From the NCBI RefSeq assembly GCF_029227915.1, contig NC_079881.1:14051501-14115500 (forward strand): a stretch of DNA of 64,000 nucleotides, given 5' to 3'. A program made the translations under genes and the position numbers. Of this stretch, positions 51,534 to 62,335 are shown in pieces. The notes beneath the pieces were generated by a model. It saw nothing but the letters and a program-made list of their open reading frames with translations, was not told the DNA's origin and searched no databases. Each line of letters starts with the position of its first letter. The first letter of the stretch is position 1. This DNA comes from Hydractinia symbiolongicarpus. Taxonomy: Eukaryota; Cnidaria; Hydrozoa; Anthoathecata; Hydractiniidae.

Positions 51534-52998
51534 TATTGAAAAAGAAAGAAAAATATCCATATTTAGAGATAGAATTGGAAGAATTGACCAATAAAAATGA
51601 AATGAATTTGAATAAAAAAAGTTCTTGGTCACTTTTTTGTTTTTCTAATAATAATAAGCTTATTTCGTATTCCAAATTATAAATGTGGCGCTTATCAGAC
51701 GGCAGTGCTAAAAAGAGGGCGGCACCAATAGATATATGGTATGGTGGTCTCAAAATAATCCAACTTTTTGCAATAACTTAAAAGAATTTGTATTGCCACC
51801 TGTTGCATATACCTTGGCTTTTTTATCAGGGCTCAGATCATATCTAGAATTTTATCTACTGTTTCAGCTAGAATTTATTTATATTTTATTTTTCCAATGT
51901 CACTGTATCATTTATTTAATATTTGGGTCTTTCAGGAATATGTGGGTCTTTCATGAAATCCTACAAATAGTTCATGTTGTGAAAACAACATAAACTATTT
52001 GCAGGAGAAATAACAAGCCTTTTTGTTTTAGAATATGCAAGCCCAACAACAAAATTTTTTAGATCATACTGAACAAAAAATAAGAAGGGGCTACTTTTAG
52101 TAAAGAATGTGTTTTCAGGGGAAACTTATTTAGGCTTTTGGAAAATCTGCAAAAACATTGTTGGGAATTTCCAGTGCTTTTCATACATGGTTCTTAAACT
52201 AGATTTAAATAACTATTAAGCATTGCCTATTGAGTAGTGTACTTTCTTAGTTCCTTCACTTGATTTATATGACTTTAGTAGGATGTGATTTGTATGATTT
52301 GTATATTGTTATTGTATATTGTTTCCTTGTATTTCTTAGAAGTTGATAAAAAGCGATGTTTGACAGAAACCATTACTATTTCTGTTAGTTCATGCAAGCA
52401 ATTATCAAAAAACAACCTTACTAATTTTGCATCATATGGTTATGATGGTCCTATAATATGCCGTCGTAACTTGCGTAATGGTACCTATTGTTCATGTTGT
52501 AAAGAAAGAAAAAAAGATAAAAGATCTGAAGTAAAAGTAACAACTTTTTTTTTCTCAGATAGTCAAGTCCAGAAGTTGATTTTAAAGTGATTTTAACTGC
52601 TAGAGCGCGTTTTTTAAATTGACAATTCAAAAATATTTTTTAAAAAGAAATTGATGAGATTATTTGCAAAGATTTTTTTATTTTATTTGTCCAACAGGAT
52701 GAAGGAAACAAATGGGGACTAAATATCAAAATTTGCTGTATTTACCAATTTGCGAATGTTTATATCAAATATCGTTGGAAGTTTTAAGATTTTTAATTTC
52801 CTATGAAGAAATGTATATAAATACATATGAAATTTATTTTCATCAGGTAAAGATTAGATCGCCTTTTTAGATTTTTGCTTTCACAAACAACATGCAAATG
52901 AATAGAGACCTACTCAATTTGATGTCATTGCTAATTTAATGATAGGCTTTGTTCTAAAATGTGATATTTCAACCTCGTTCCCAGTGCTTGTTGTCTTT

Positions 52999-54686
52999 TT
53001 TTCTGGGACAGCGAAACAAGCATGGCCCTGGAGTAGGCCTTGTCACGTGACCTTCAAATGCACAGTTTTTCTGGGTGTAATATTTAACAAGATTTGTCCT
53101 AATGAATCAAAGTTTTATATATAACCTTGAGCTAAGCAAGCTTGGCGTTTTACATCACAGATACGTACAGCAAGTTCCATTTCATTTTTCTCATATGCAG
53201 CAGACAAACTGCTGTGCATATTGCTCTTGATTGTTTTTCAAATGTATAAGTATACAATCATGTTATTTAGGCTGCTGTTTACTTGGAATTTAAGCAGTTT
53301 AGTTTTGTGCATTTTACTGAATTGGTTGGTTAGCAAGCACTGGATTGCAAAACTTGTAGCTAGGGGAAACTTCTTGGTAATTGGTAAATTATTTGCCCAA
53401 GTTCGTAATAACATTTTTCACTTAAGCATTTCTCATTTTCTGTAAGTGCATATTAGTGTGTCTGCATTTGCTACTTTTATATGATGACTTCGATTTTGCT
53501 GTATAAATCCCAAAGTTGCTTTTTTATTATTATTTTTGACAAAATGCAATTGGAAAGCGACAATACACCTCCTTACAGTTTAAGTTGTCTTAATTTCTCA
53601 TTCTCTGTTGAAATAATTAGTCTTATGGTAAATTTAGTATGTTGTTAGCAGTATCCCTACTTAAAACTTATGTGAAGGAATTTTCTTCAAAAAATTATTT
53701 CACATTTCTTCATGGTCAATTCATAACAGTTTTCTTCCCTTTCTTATTTCTCAATAATAGCATCGTAACAAAGGAATTATTTATTTACATAAACAATGGT
53801 TAGGTGAAATTGTGAAGCCATATATTGTAAACTCACTGCTTGCAGTTACATTTAGCAACTGCTATAAAGTTTAAAAAACCCTGTAAATGGCTTTAGGTGT
53901 CTTCACATCTTTTCTTGTATATTTTGTGGTCTTGAAACTCCCAAAAATGCAATCATTCATTGATAAATTCTGCTTTTTCTTTTCCTAATGACACGTTTTT
54001 AAAACGTCTACAACATTTTTTTTTATTTTTTAGTCAACAAGATCACATTTTATTGCACACATTCGAAATACAAAAACAAAATTTTATTGTCTAAAACCCT
54101 GTCCTAAGATTTATTTGCAAACGGTAAACAGTTTCAAAAATTGAAATAGAAAGTCTATACTGGTGATCCGATTTGTCAATTCAAACTATGGTTGCTGCAA
54201 AAAAAAATCTGTATGTGCCGCCTAAAATTACATTTTGGATTTGTTTCATGCAAACTTGACAGCCAGTAGAAGGGAAACATTTTTTCCTGCATTCGTAACT
54301 AGAAACACCTGGGAACAAAATTTAATTGATTTCCCAAAGTAGAGTCAATATACCTACTTTACAAGGTAGTTCAAAAGAATGTATTCATTTTCTGTATGCA
54401 TTTGTAAGCTCTACGCCATGGGAGTTATGATGAAACAAATTACCTAAATACATTAGATATGGACAAGGTTTTATTTCATCAAAAAATCTCTAGAACAGTT
54501 TATTTCTTAAAGGTTTTCATTGGCCCTAGAAACTATTTCAAATACAATAAACTAAATTAGCCATCCATTTTTTAAACTTCTGGTATGTATTTTCTCATAA
54601 ATGACAACATTAAAAGATTACAAAAATATTTCTGATACTTTTATTGCAACATTACATTCTTTTTTTTAGTATATTAATAGTTTAAA
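52999..54686. other. No gene seen
   Basis: AT-rich sequence right of the array, starting with ttttctgggacagcgaaaca and a short GC-richer patch (53010-53070). No recognisable coding sequence. Confidence 0.5.
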
Positions 54687-54762
54687 ATGTCAGCACCATC
54701 AGAGGATCCCACACTACACACTGTGCATGCATCAAGTGATGAGTCACGCTGTCGTTCCTGTA
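54687..54762. other. Exon-like segment, strand ambiguous
   Basis: On the + strand, ATG 54687 opens MSAPSEDPTLHTVHASSDES and runs into a strong donor (gtaagt at 54761). On the minus strand, the same bases follow an acceptor (acttacag) and read ERQRDSSLDACTVCSVGSS to a TAA near 54678. The neighbouring gene is on the minus strand, which slightly favours a terminal exon there. Not resolved. Confidence 0.35.
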
Positions 54763-56059
54763 AGTAATTCAACCAGTAATATAAGTACACTTTGTAAAAC
54801 TATTTTTGCAGGATTGTAATATGGTTTTTGAATTTAAATGTTCCATATTGATTTTCTTACTATACTTAAAACCCAAATTTCAAGAGTTACTAAAATACTA
54901 GTAGGAAAGACCCGTCGAAAAATCCACTTAAACTCTATAGTTATGAACCATACCACAAATGATAAAAAAAACATTAAAAATAAGGATACAAACTTACGAA
55001 AAAGCAAACTTGGGATTATGATGATAATACTTTCCTATTTTTGTTTCCTCCAAAAAGATAATTCAGTGGTTACACATAGACCGTATAATATTGAAATAAT
55101 GGTAAGTAAGTTACCTGCACTTGATGCTTCTTGAGTCTTTTTAATACCAAAAATCTGTTATGCAATTTTAACATGGTATACCCTGACTTTTAGTTCATGA
55201 ATTATCTTCTTAAAAAGAAAAAAATCCACTTAACGAAGCACGCCACGGGAAGGCAAGTCATGGGGCTTTGCGCTTCAACCTAAAAAGGAAGTAAAATAAA
55301 AGGCTAATTATGACCTTGGACCAATTACAATGTTAACCAATAACCAATGTTTATAACACATTTTTAATTGTAAAATTTCTGCTGATTTAGCAATTTGGAA
55401 CAATGTCAAAATCATTGTCATCGTGTTAAGGTCCACATTTTGGAGATATAGTGAAAAATACTTTTATTCATAATCATTGAGTAAGTAATGCAGCTGTTTG
55501 GACAGCTAAAAAAGGGGTTACCTCTACCTTAACATAATTACACAGATGCATAGTCTAGTATCAAGATCTCATAGGTTTTAGAAGATGTATGTGTAAAGTA
55601 TTTCAATTCAATTCAAGATATAACTTCTGAGTACAACCCAAGTATAAAGTAAATCTGGCTATGCAAACTGAAACTCATGTGGAATCTGACTAAACTATTA
55701 ATTATGGTTAAGTTCAGCTATTGCCAGAATACATAACATGAAATGGATTTAGACATAATATGATAACTTATGCTGATTTAAAAATAAAATTTTATAAATA
55801 ATTTAAATGAATAATAAATAATTAGAGAAACAAAATCAACAAAATTAACAAAATAACAAAGGAATTTACAATTAAAATTTAATTTATTAAACAATTAAAT
55901 AAATTAATTATTTACGGATGTTGAAATGACTCGTGATGATGAAATTTAAGGTAACCGACATAGGGACCCAATTTTTCTGCTGGTAATTTATGTATAATAC
56001 TGTATTTCAATTATTTTCATTTTTTAAATTTTTTTTTTAATTTTTTAAATTTTTTTGGG
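54763..56059. other. Mostly featureless; one degenerate exon copy
   Basis: AT-rich. It holds the degenerate duplicate at 55238-55284 and a short repeat at 55483-55535 shared with about 7674-7725. The 98-codon open frame at 54838-55134 has no recognised motif. Confidence 0.4.
55238..55284 (-). repeat. Degenerate duplicate of exon 61812-61893
   Basis: gggaaggcaagtcatggggc, followed by tttgcgcttcaacctaaaaa, matches 61862-61900 at about 85%, including the acceptor (ctttttag on the minus strand). Here the frame is broken (TGA in place of the Trp codon, one extra base). This points to a local duplication of part of the minus-strand gene. Confidence 0.6.
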
Positions 56060-59000
56060 CTATCCAATGATAGCCCTCATGATCTTTTCCACCATTTTTC
56101 CTCCATACACAGTAAGCCTTTCTGCTCCTCGATCCCTGGTGACATTTCCTGTATTTTAGAAAAGATTTTTATGTCAAATCTGACTCTAAAATACGAAAAA
56201 AGTATCTGCGTAATTATACTTTTGAAAAAACAAAGTTCCTAAATATGCCATCGGCGACTGTGCAAAATTTTAGTTATGTATTACTGTTACTGTAAAAAAT
56301 ATAAACTCACTGTCACCAGTGGATCCAGCAGACAGATTTTTATTGGTTTCTTTTACAGCAGGTTCTATGATGAAAATAATAACATAAGAGGTTCAAACAA
56401 TAAAACCCAATTTTAATCTAAACAAAATAAAACAGCTTAAGAAACGTAAACTGACAAGATTTAATAATTAAGAAATGAGAAATTGTCATTACAATACAAA
56501 TTGATTTTGTGAGAAAAATTATACACTCACCACTACAACTACTGCAACTACTTCTCCCCTGATCATGTGAAACTAAAATTAAAACATACAGGTTAGACAA
56601 AAAAGCATTAATGCAAAATCAAGTATAACAAATTTTTTTACAGAAATAACTATTTTCACTTCATAATCATTTTAAAAATGTTAAATGTAAAGGTAGTATT
56701 TAATAAATGTAGTATCTGTTAAACTCGCAATATGTGTATGACTAACCTGTAGGTTATCTTCACAGTTCTCCTAATAACACAACACAATATATACCACTAT
56801 TATAAACACAATGATTTCACCAGCAAGATTGGTTCAACACAAGTAAACCCCACCACCAATTGATTCTTATTAGTAATCGCCTAGAATGGAAGATTAACAA
56901 TCTCCCTGTATTTTCTTTTCTGCACGTTGTTCAGTTTATGCTGCTATGGGAGGAATTTATAGCAACTCCTACTCGCTTAGTATAGTGGTCCTGGGGAGAA
57001 ATTGGCTTTTCACCAATGCCCTCTACTATACAAGTCTTGATCTAACAGTTACTGAAGACTATTCTTTCTTGGGTCCTTAGTTGTGTGATGCCAAGTGCTA
57101 AGTGGTGTTTCAGCAATGAATTCTGAAAAATAAAACTCAAAAAAAACTTTATAATAAAACATTTTGAAAACACAACATTTGATTGGTCACTAATACTCAT
57201 CATGTCCATTTTGTAGCACATTCAGTAGAAGTGTGCTATTTGCTCCTTGCTTTGTTAACACATCTGCTAACTGATGTTTGGTGGGAATCCACTTCAATAT
57301 AACTTCCTTTTGATTGATGATCTGTCTGAGGGAAACCATGTCAACTCTTAATCGCTTATCTTCTAAAGCTTTTGTCGAATATGCAGCTTCATACAAAGAT
57401 TTGTTATCTGTGTAGCACAAGATGCCTTCTAGATCTGTCTTCACAATTTCCATTATTACATTTTTCACCCAGATACATGCATCAATACCATTAACAAGTG
57501 CCAAGGTTTCTGCTGCAAGTGTGCTACGCACAACTCTTTTAATCTTTTTTGACTGCCATGTGATAGGTGTCATGGTGTTCTCAACACCTTTAAGTAAAAC
57601 AAAAATTCCACTTTGAGAGCTTCCGTCATGTAGATTTCCAAATGAGGCATGAGCGTACAAGATTAATTGAAATTGAGGTTTCAACTTCGAAAATTTTAGA
57701 CAAATATCAGAATCCAATTTCAACTTCTTTACCAATTTATTAGCTCTCATAACATCATCAACATTTGCACGGTTTAACTTTGTGCTTAACTGACAAACAT
57801 CAAAAGAAATATCTGGCCTTGAGTGAGAAGATACCCAATTTAATTGACTACAAATACATCGAAACTTAGATTGCTCTTCATGTGAGAGTTCTTGATGTTT
57901 GTTTTTGGTGCTTTGAATCTCAACCTGTTTCATGCTTGCCACATATTTGCTTTGGTCATACTCAATAGAACTATTGAATTGTTGTATGTTGACTCCAACA
58001 TATTTAAAATTACTGCAATTCTCTGACCCAACCCGAAATATTTTTCGAATGGATGCAATGACTTTTACTTGAATATCTTCTGATCCTGCCCAAAGAAAAT
58101 CATCAACATGTATTACGATCAATCCTTGACAACAGTCATCTTGAACACAATAAAATAAAGCCTCATCAAATAAAGACATTTTCATTCCCAAACCAATTAA
58201 CTGTTCCTTTACTTGTAAATACTAAGCTCTTGAAGCATCAGCAAGGCCATATACTACTTTATTCAATTTCCAAAGAACCCCTATTACGTTTGCTTCCTTT
58301 GGGGGCTTTATAATTACTTCTCTATCAATCAGGTTACCTTGAAGAAATGCTGTTTTGACATCTAGGGTCTGGCATTCCCATTCGTTAGTTGCTAACATTG
58401 TGAGTACAATTCGCAGACTTTCTTTTGAAAACGTTGGGGAGTCTTTAGTCAGATTTTGAACCTCCTCTTCTTCAAAACCTCTTATGACCAAACAAGCTTT
58501 GACAATTTTGTTGCCCTCTATATTTTTTGTTGTGATTACCCATCTTGTGGATATTGTAGATTGACTTCTGTCTTCAACAGTGGAGAAAACATTGTTGTCT
58601 TGCCAGTTGGTTAATTCTTTAAATTTTGCATTCAAGACCTTGTCTTCAATAGTTGGTTTTATCGCTAATAATACTTCTTCAGTGTCATTGGCTTCAACAA
58701 CCGGTTGCCATTCACTCACACATCTTATGAAATCTAACCAACTAATTTCACCTGTGTCTTCATTTTGCACATTTAAACAGCTGCCATATTGCCTGCCTTC
58801 TTTTCCTTTTCTACTCACTCTTACCTGCTCTGCTGTGAACTAATCCTTTAATCCACTCACTGTCTGGAGTTAGCTTATAGATGATTCTGGTTTTTAACTT
58901 TGGCATTCCTTGAAATATAGAGGTATTGCCTTTTTTTTCATTGACTGTGGTTTCACTTTTTGATGTTTCATTAGATGTTTCCTCTATTGGTGTCCCATTG

Positions 59001-61893
59001 GTTTGTGAATTATCAATGGCCGCATCCTCAGTTACTGGTGCTTCTGTTACTGGTACTTCCGTAGTATTACTTTCAAGATCAACTATGTCAAAAATTTCGT
59101 CTTCCGGTGAAACACAGTTGTCCAACTGCATACTTGTTACTTCTGGGCTCTTTTCAGAGTCTTGTGATGGTTTCTGTGAATGTACTACTTGATTTACCTT
59201 TTGCAACCGACAAATGTGGACTCTCACATAACTTCCACCATGCTTGACAAGTACTTGTTTATTTTCTTGTCTAATTACAGTGCCTGGTCCATGCCATTTT
59301 TCGCTGTCTTTTCTTTTATAAAAGACTCAATCTCCAGTTACATACTGCACATCATTGTAACACTGGACATTATGCCGCAATGCTCTACGTATTCTTTTAG
59401 AAGATTCTGCTGCTATGAATGCTCTTCGTGATGCATGCATCACAGCAAGGTTATGGGCCACAGTTTTACTTGAAACTGTATCATTCATGGCTGGTAACTG
59501 ATCATTGAGGATGCAGGTATAATCATAGTTTTTACCAAAAACAAGCTGGTTTGGTGAAAATCCATTGTTGTTTGATAAAGAATTCTTCGCACTAGTAGCC
59601 CAGAAAAGTGCTCGATTAAGTGTACATTTCGTATCCTTTATAATCTTACTCAGCATTTCCTTAATGATACCATTGTGTCGCTCACATAGCCCATTTGACC
59701 AAGGACTTTTGGCTGCTGTTGTGGAAAACTCTATGTTAAATTGCTCACACATTTCTTCATACACTTTATTGATAAATTCTCCTCCATTGTCAGCCAGAAA
59801 CCTTCTTGGTTGACCAAATCTTGCTAACCAAATTTCAAAGATAATGTCTGTTATCACATCTTTATCTTTTGTCTTTGTTAACTTTGAAGATGAAAATCTT
59901 GTGAAAGTATCTATGATATGAATAAACCACAATGATTGTGAAAGTTGCACTAAATCTAAAGCCACACACTGATTGAATTCCGATGACATTGGTAAGCCAA
60001 CAATAGGACGTGGTCTTGGTTTTCTATACTTAAGGCATACTTTACAAGAGTGTGAGACATTATCAATTAATTTCATGATTTCACTCCGGTCCTCTAAAAA
60101 GGAATTTGATGCTTTAATAAGAGCTTTTAATTTCTCAGCACTTGGATGACAGAACTGACGATGAAATTTGACAATCTTGTTTTTTTTTGGATTTTTCACT
60201 TGCGCATACAAAGGCAACTTGAGGAAGCAAATGGTCATAATTCTTTTCATCTAAGTCTATTCTGTTGTTGTTTAAAGGTATGCAACAGTGACCTGTGGTG
60301 GTAAATTTTAAAGGATGGCATTCTCCAAACATTTTAACAGTATCGTTGCTATAATCTAAAACTGCATCTGCTTTTCTCATAGATGTTTGACTTAAAAGCA
60401 CAGTTATTTCATTGGGTACAACTTCTGTTTCTAGATTAACCTTTTTTGAACCAATGATTACAGGTTAAATTACTCGTTTTATGGAAAAAACTGCCTCGCT
60501 ATCTCCAAATTTAAATCTTGTTCCACCTGGATACTCTTCTGGCAGTTTATCACTATCAATATTATCAATGAAACATTGGTACCAATTCTTACCACAGACT
60601 GTTTTGGTACAACCACAGTCTAAAACTGCACATGACAAAGTTTCACCAACAAGGGATTGCATTTCACTTTCTTTAATTTTAGAAAAAAATGTAACTTTTG
60701 AACGACTCTCTTCCTTTTTTACATCTCCAGACTCCTGATTCTCATAAGAATGGGGACAATTCACAGCCCAGTGATAAATGGACTGACAAATATTGCACTT
60801 TGAAATATTTCCAAATTCATCAGGCGGATTCATTACTCTGTTACTGGATCTGGTTTTCCTCCATCCATATCTTTGATTTGGTGCTGCAGCCCTTCCTCTT
60901 TTAAACCTTGAACCCTGATATCCACCTCTTTTGGTATTCTGCTCCCTAGAATCTGCGCTTGCCTGTAAAACAGGCTCCATCTTTACAGCATCATTTGACA
61001 CAGATGAGGCCACAGTATCACCAAATATTTTCTTTAACTGTAATACCATTGAATCATAGCGTAATTCATTTATAGTTGCTCTAGCCAACTGTTGCTGCTC
61101 TGGTTTAAGATTAGCGCTTTGTAAAACTCGGTATGCCAAAACTCCATCAGGAAGTTCCATACGGTGAACTTGTATTTTGTGATATAATCGTTCAAACTCT
61201 ATAAGGTAATCATTCATGGTCATCTCAGAGGGTCGTTTAAATTTTTCAAAGGTTTCATAAGCCAGGTACGCAGTTTGATTTTCATCCTTTAAGTAAATTT
61301 TGTCCAATCTGTCAGTAATAGCTTTTACCCCAGTTGTGGCACTGATTTGTTCAATTTCCAATTCTAATACTGCTTCTTTAGCTTTTCCTTTCAAACCCAT
61401 GAATATAGCTGGCCCTTGTTTTTCCGCCTTCAGTTTTGTAAGTGCTTGCCATATTTGAACTTCTTTTTTCCAGTCTTTGTAACTGGACTCTGTATTCAAT
61501 GATGGTGGGGGTACCCAACTTTTTGACATTTCTCTATGATACTTTGCAATTTTATTCCTCTGCTACCATTTGTTAAACTCGCAATATGTGTATGACTAAC
61601 CTGTAGGTTATCTTCACAGTTCTCCTAATAACACAACACCAAATATTGATTGATTGATTTACACACAACACAATATATACCACTATTATAAACACAATGA
61701 TTTCACCAGCAAGATTGGTTCAACACAAGTAAACCCCACCAATTGATTCTTATTAGTAATCGCCTAGAATGGAAGATTAACAGTATCTTTGTAGAAACTA
61801 AAGCTACATACCCTCTTGTAACAAAATATCTCCATTAATATCCATAAGTATTACTAATCTAGGGAAGGCAAGCCATGGGACTTTGTGCTTCAC
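56060..61893 (-). CDS. Unrecognised gene, last four exons
   Basis: Minus-strand exons 61893-61812 (82 nt), 56572-56531 (42), 56364-56311 (54) and 56148-56060 (89, ends TAG). Each has a good acceptor and, except the last, a GT donor (gtatgt, gtgagt, gtgagt). Junction phases are all 1, and the joined 267 nt are open: VKHKVPWLAFPRLVILMDIN, then a Ser/Cys stretch (SSCSSCS), a polar linker, and DRGAERLTVYGGKMVEKIMR before the stop. The intron between the first two contains the whole Copia element. Upstream exons would lie beyond 61.9 kb or off-window. I do not recognise the protein. Four in-phase exons by chance are unlikely, but no homologue supports it. Confidence 0.55.
56717..56899 (-). repeat. 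Copia 3' LTR
   Basis: 183 bp. It lacks the 32-bp segment present in the other LTR, most simply by deletion between two acaacac copies. A purine tract (CAGGGAGAT on the minus strand) borders it inside. Confidence 0.93.
57190..58191 (-). pseudogene. Copia reverse transcriptase, second half, and RNase H
   Basis: Same frame as the first half. DEALFYC leads to the catalytic HVDDFLWAG. SHSRPDISFDVCQLS is a typical Copia RT end. In RNase H, ILYAHASFGNLHDGSSQSG has His where the first catalytic Asp is expected, while Glu (AAETLAL) and Asp (YTDNKSL) remain. WIPTKHQLADVLTKQGA closes the domain. Confidence 0.86.
58222..59227 (-). pseudogene. Copia linker and reverse transcriptase, first half
   Basis: 59227-58811 is an acidic Thr/Glu-rich linker in the integrase frame. 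A one-base shift near 58815 leads to the RT start: TRWVITTKNIEGNKIVKACL, CQTLDVKTAFLQGNLIDREV and LWKLNKVVYGLADASRA. TAG at 58222-58224 stands where the family has Trp (SRxWY). Confidence 0.85.
59327..60401 (-). pseudogene. Copia protease end and integrase
   Basis: Continues in the gag frame to about 60190, where a run of A residues (T run at 60180-60189 on the + strand) carries a one-base frameshift. The integrase follows: HRQFCHPSAEKLKALI, CKVCLKYRKPRPRP, then catalytic Asp in ALDLVQLS, Asp in LADNGGEF and Glu in GLCERHNGIIKE, so the DDE triad is intact. TGA at 59327-59329 ends the frame after QYVTGD. Confidence 0.87.
60465..61529 (-). pseudogene. Copia gag and start of protease
   Basis: A true ATG at 61529 lies 42 bp inside the LTR. 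Gag core: LNTESSYKDWKKEVQIWQAL, then ETFEKFKRPSEMTMNDYLIE, RGYQGSRF-like basic stretch, and the zinc knuckle CNICQSIYHWAVNC. The protease motif is VLDCGCTKTVCG (Asp-Cys-Gly in place of the usual Asp-Ser/Thr-Gly). The frame ends in TAA at 60465-60467 within the protease and continues in the same frame beyond, so one stop breaks it. Confidence 0.85.
61556..61568 (-). promoter_or_regulatory. Copia primer binding site (initiator tRNA-Met)
   Basis: TGGTAGCAGAGGA on the minus strand, two bases inside the 5' LTR, matches 13 bases of the complement of the initiator tRNA-Met 3' end. Confidence 0.75.
61571..61782 (-). repeat. Copia 5' LTR
   Basis: 212 bp, with an internal gattgattgattt segment missing from the 3' LTR. 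Would drive minus-strand transcription. Confidence 0.93.
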
Positions 61894-62335
61894 CTAAAAA
61901 GAAAATAAGTGTTAAAAAAGCATAAATAAATAATATAACAAAAAAATCAAGGAAACTGAAGAAGGAACACTTACAAACACAAAACTGAAAAGTAAAAATA
62001 TGAAAACTTGTAAAACTCCTCTATATCTATTTCGTTAAGGCAAAAACGTATTAAAAAAAATTAACTATAAACTTCCAAGTCAAAATAAAACTATGAAATA
62101 ACAAAAATCTTTTACTCTTAAATTCAATAATGCCGGAAAAAATGCATTAAGCCTCTTTCCGCAGTGTTTATTACGACAAAAGGTTCTTAATAGGCAAGTG
62201 TGAAGTCGTGAGTACACGTATTGGGATAACGTGGAAAAGAAACTACTCAACTTAATTTTTATTTTTTCATTGTAACTCCATAATTCACATGTTACATATT
62301 CAAATAAAAATATATACAAAAAAGTATATACAGAC
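61894..62335. other. No gene seen
   Basis: AT-rich. The minus-strand open frame at 62080-62319 has no recognised motif. Confidence 0.45.

Larger units (their letters stand above)
43915..52998. repeat. Exact triplication of a 3028-bp unit
   Basis: Units at 43915-46942, 46943-49970 and 49971-52998 together span 9084 bp, exactly three periods. Only five single-base differences were found: unit 1 differs at 43975, 44154 and 44804, unit 2 at 49760, unit 3 at 50780. The unit begins ggagatctcttttaaaagaa and ends cttgttgtcttt. Each carries an antisense THAP domain, an antisense DDE-transposase tail remnant and a + strand Cys-rich open frame. A recent unequal duplication, or an assembly artefact, would explain the near identity. 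Confidence 0.95.
56717..61782 (-). mobile_element. Ty1/copia LTR retrotransposon, full length, defective
   Basis: 5066 bp. LTRs at 56717-56899 (183 bp) and 61571-61782 (212 bp), TGTTAAACTC...GATTAACA, with no substitutions. They differ by a 32-bp segment between acaacac repeats and a 3-bp acc unit. The 5-bp target duplication GTATC is perfect (56712-56716, 61783-61787). Order gag, protease, integrase, RT, RNase H marks Copia. The polyprotein has TAA, TGA and TAG stops plus two frameshifts. Confidence 0.95.

Noticed and set aside
43915-52998. CRISPR or satellite array
   Set aside because: A 3-kb period with only three units containing gene remnants fits segmental duplication, not a CRISPR array or classic satellite.
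58580-58843. + strand frames inside Copia (also 57422-57616, 58926-59192, 59565-59813, 60481-60738)
   Set aside because: All lie opposite the well-identified Copia polyprotein.
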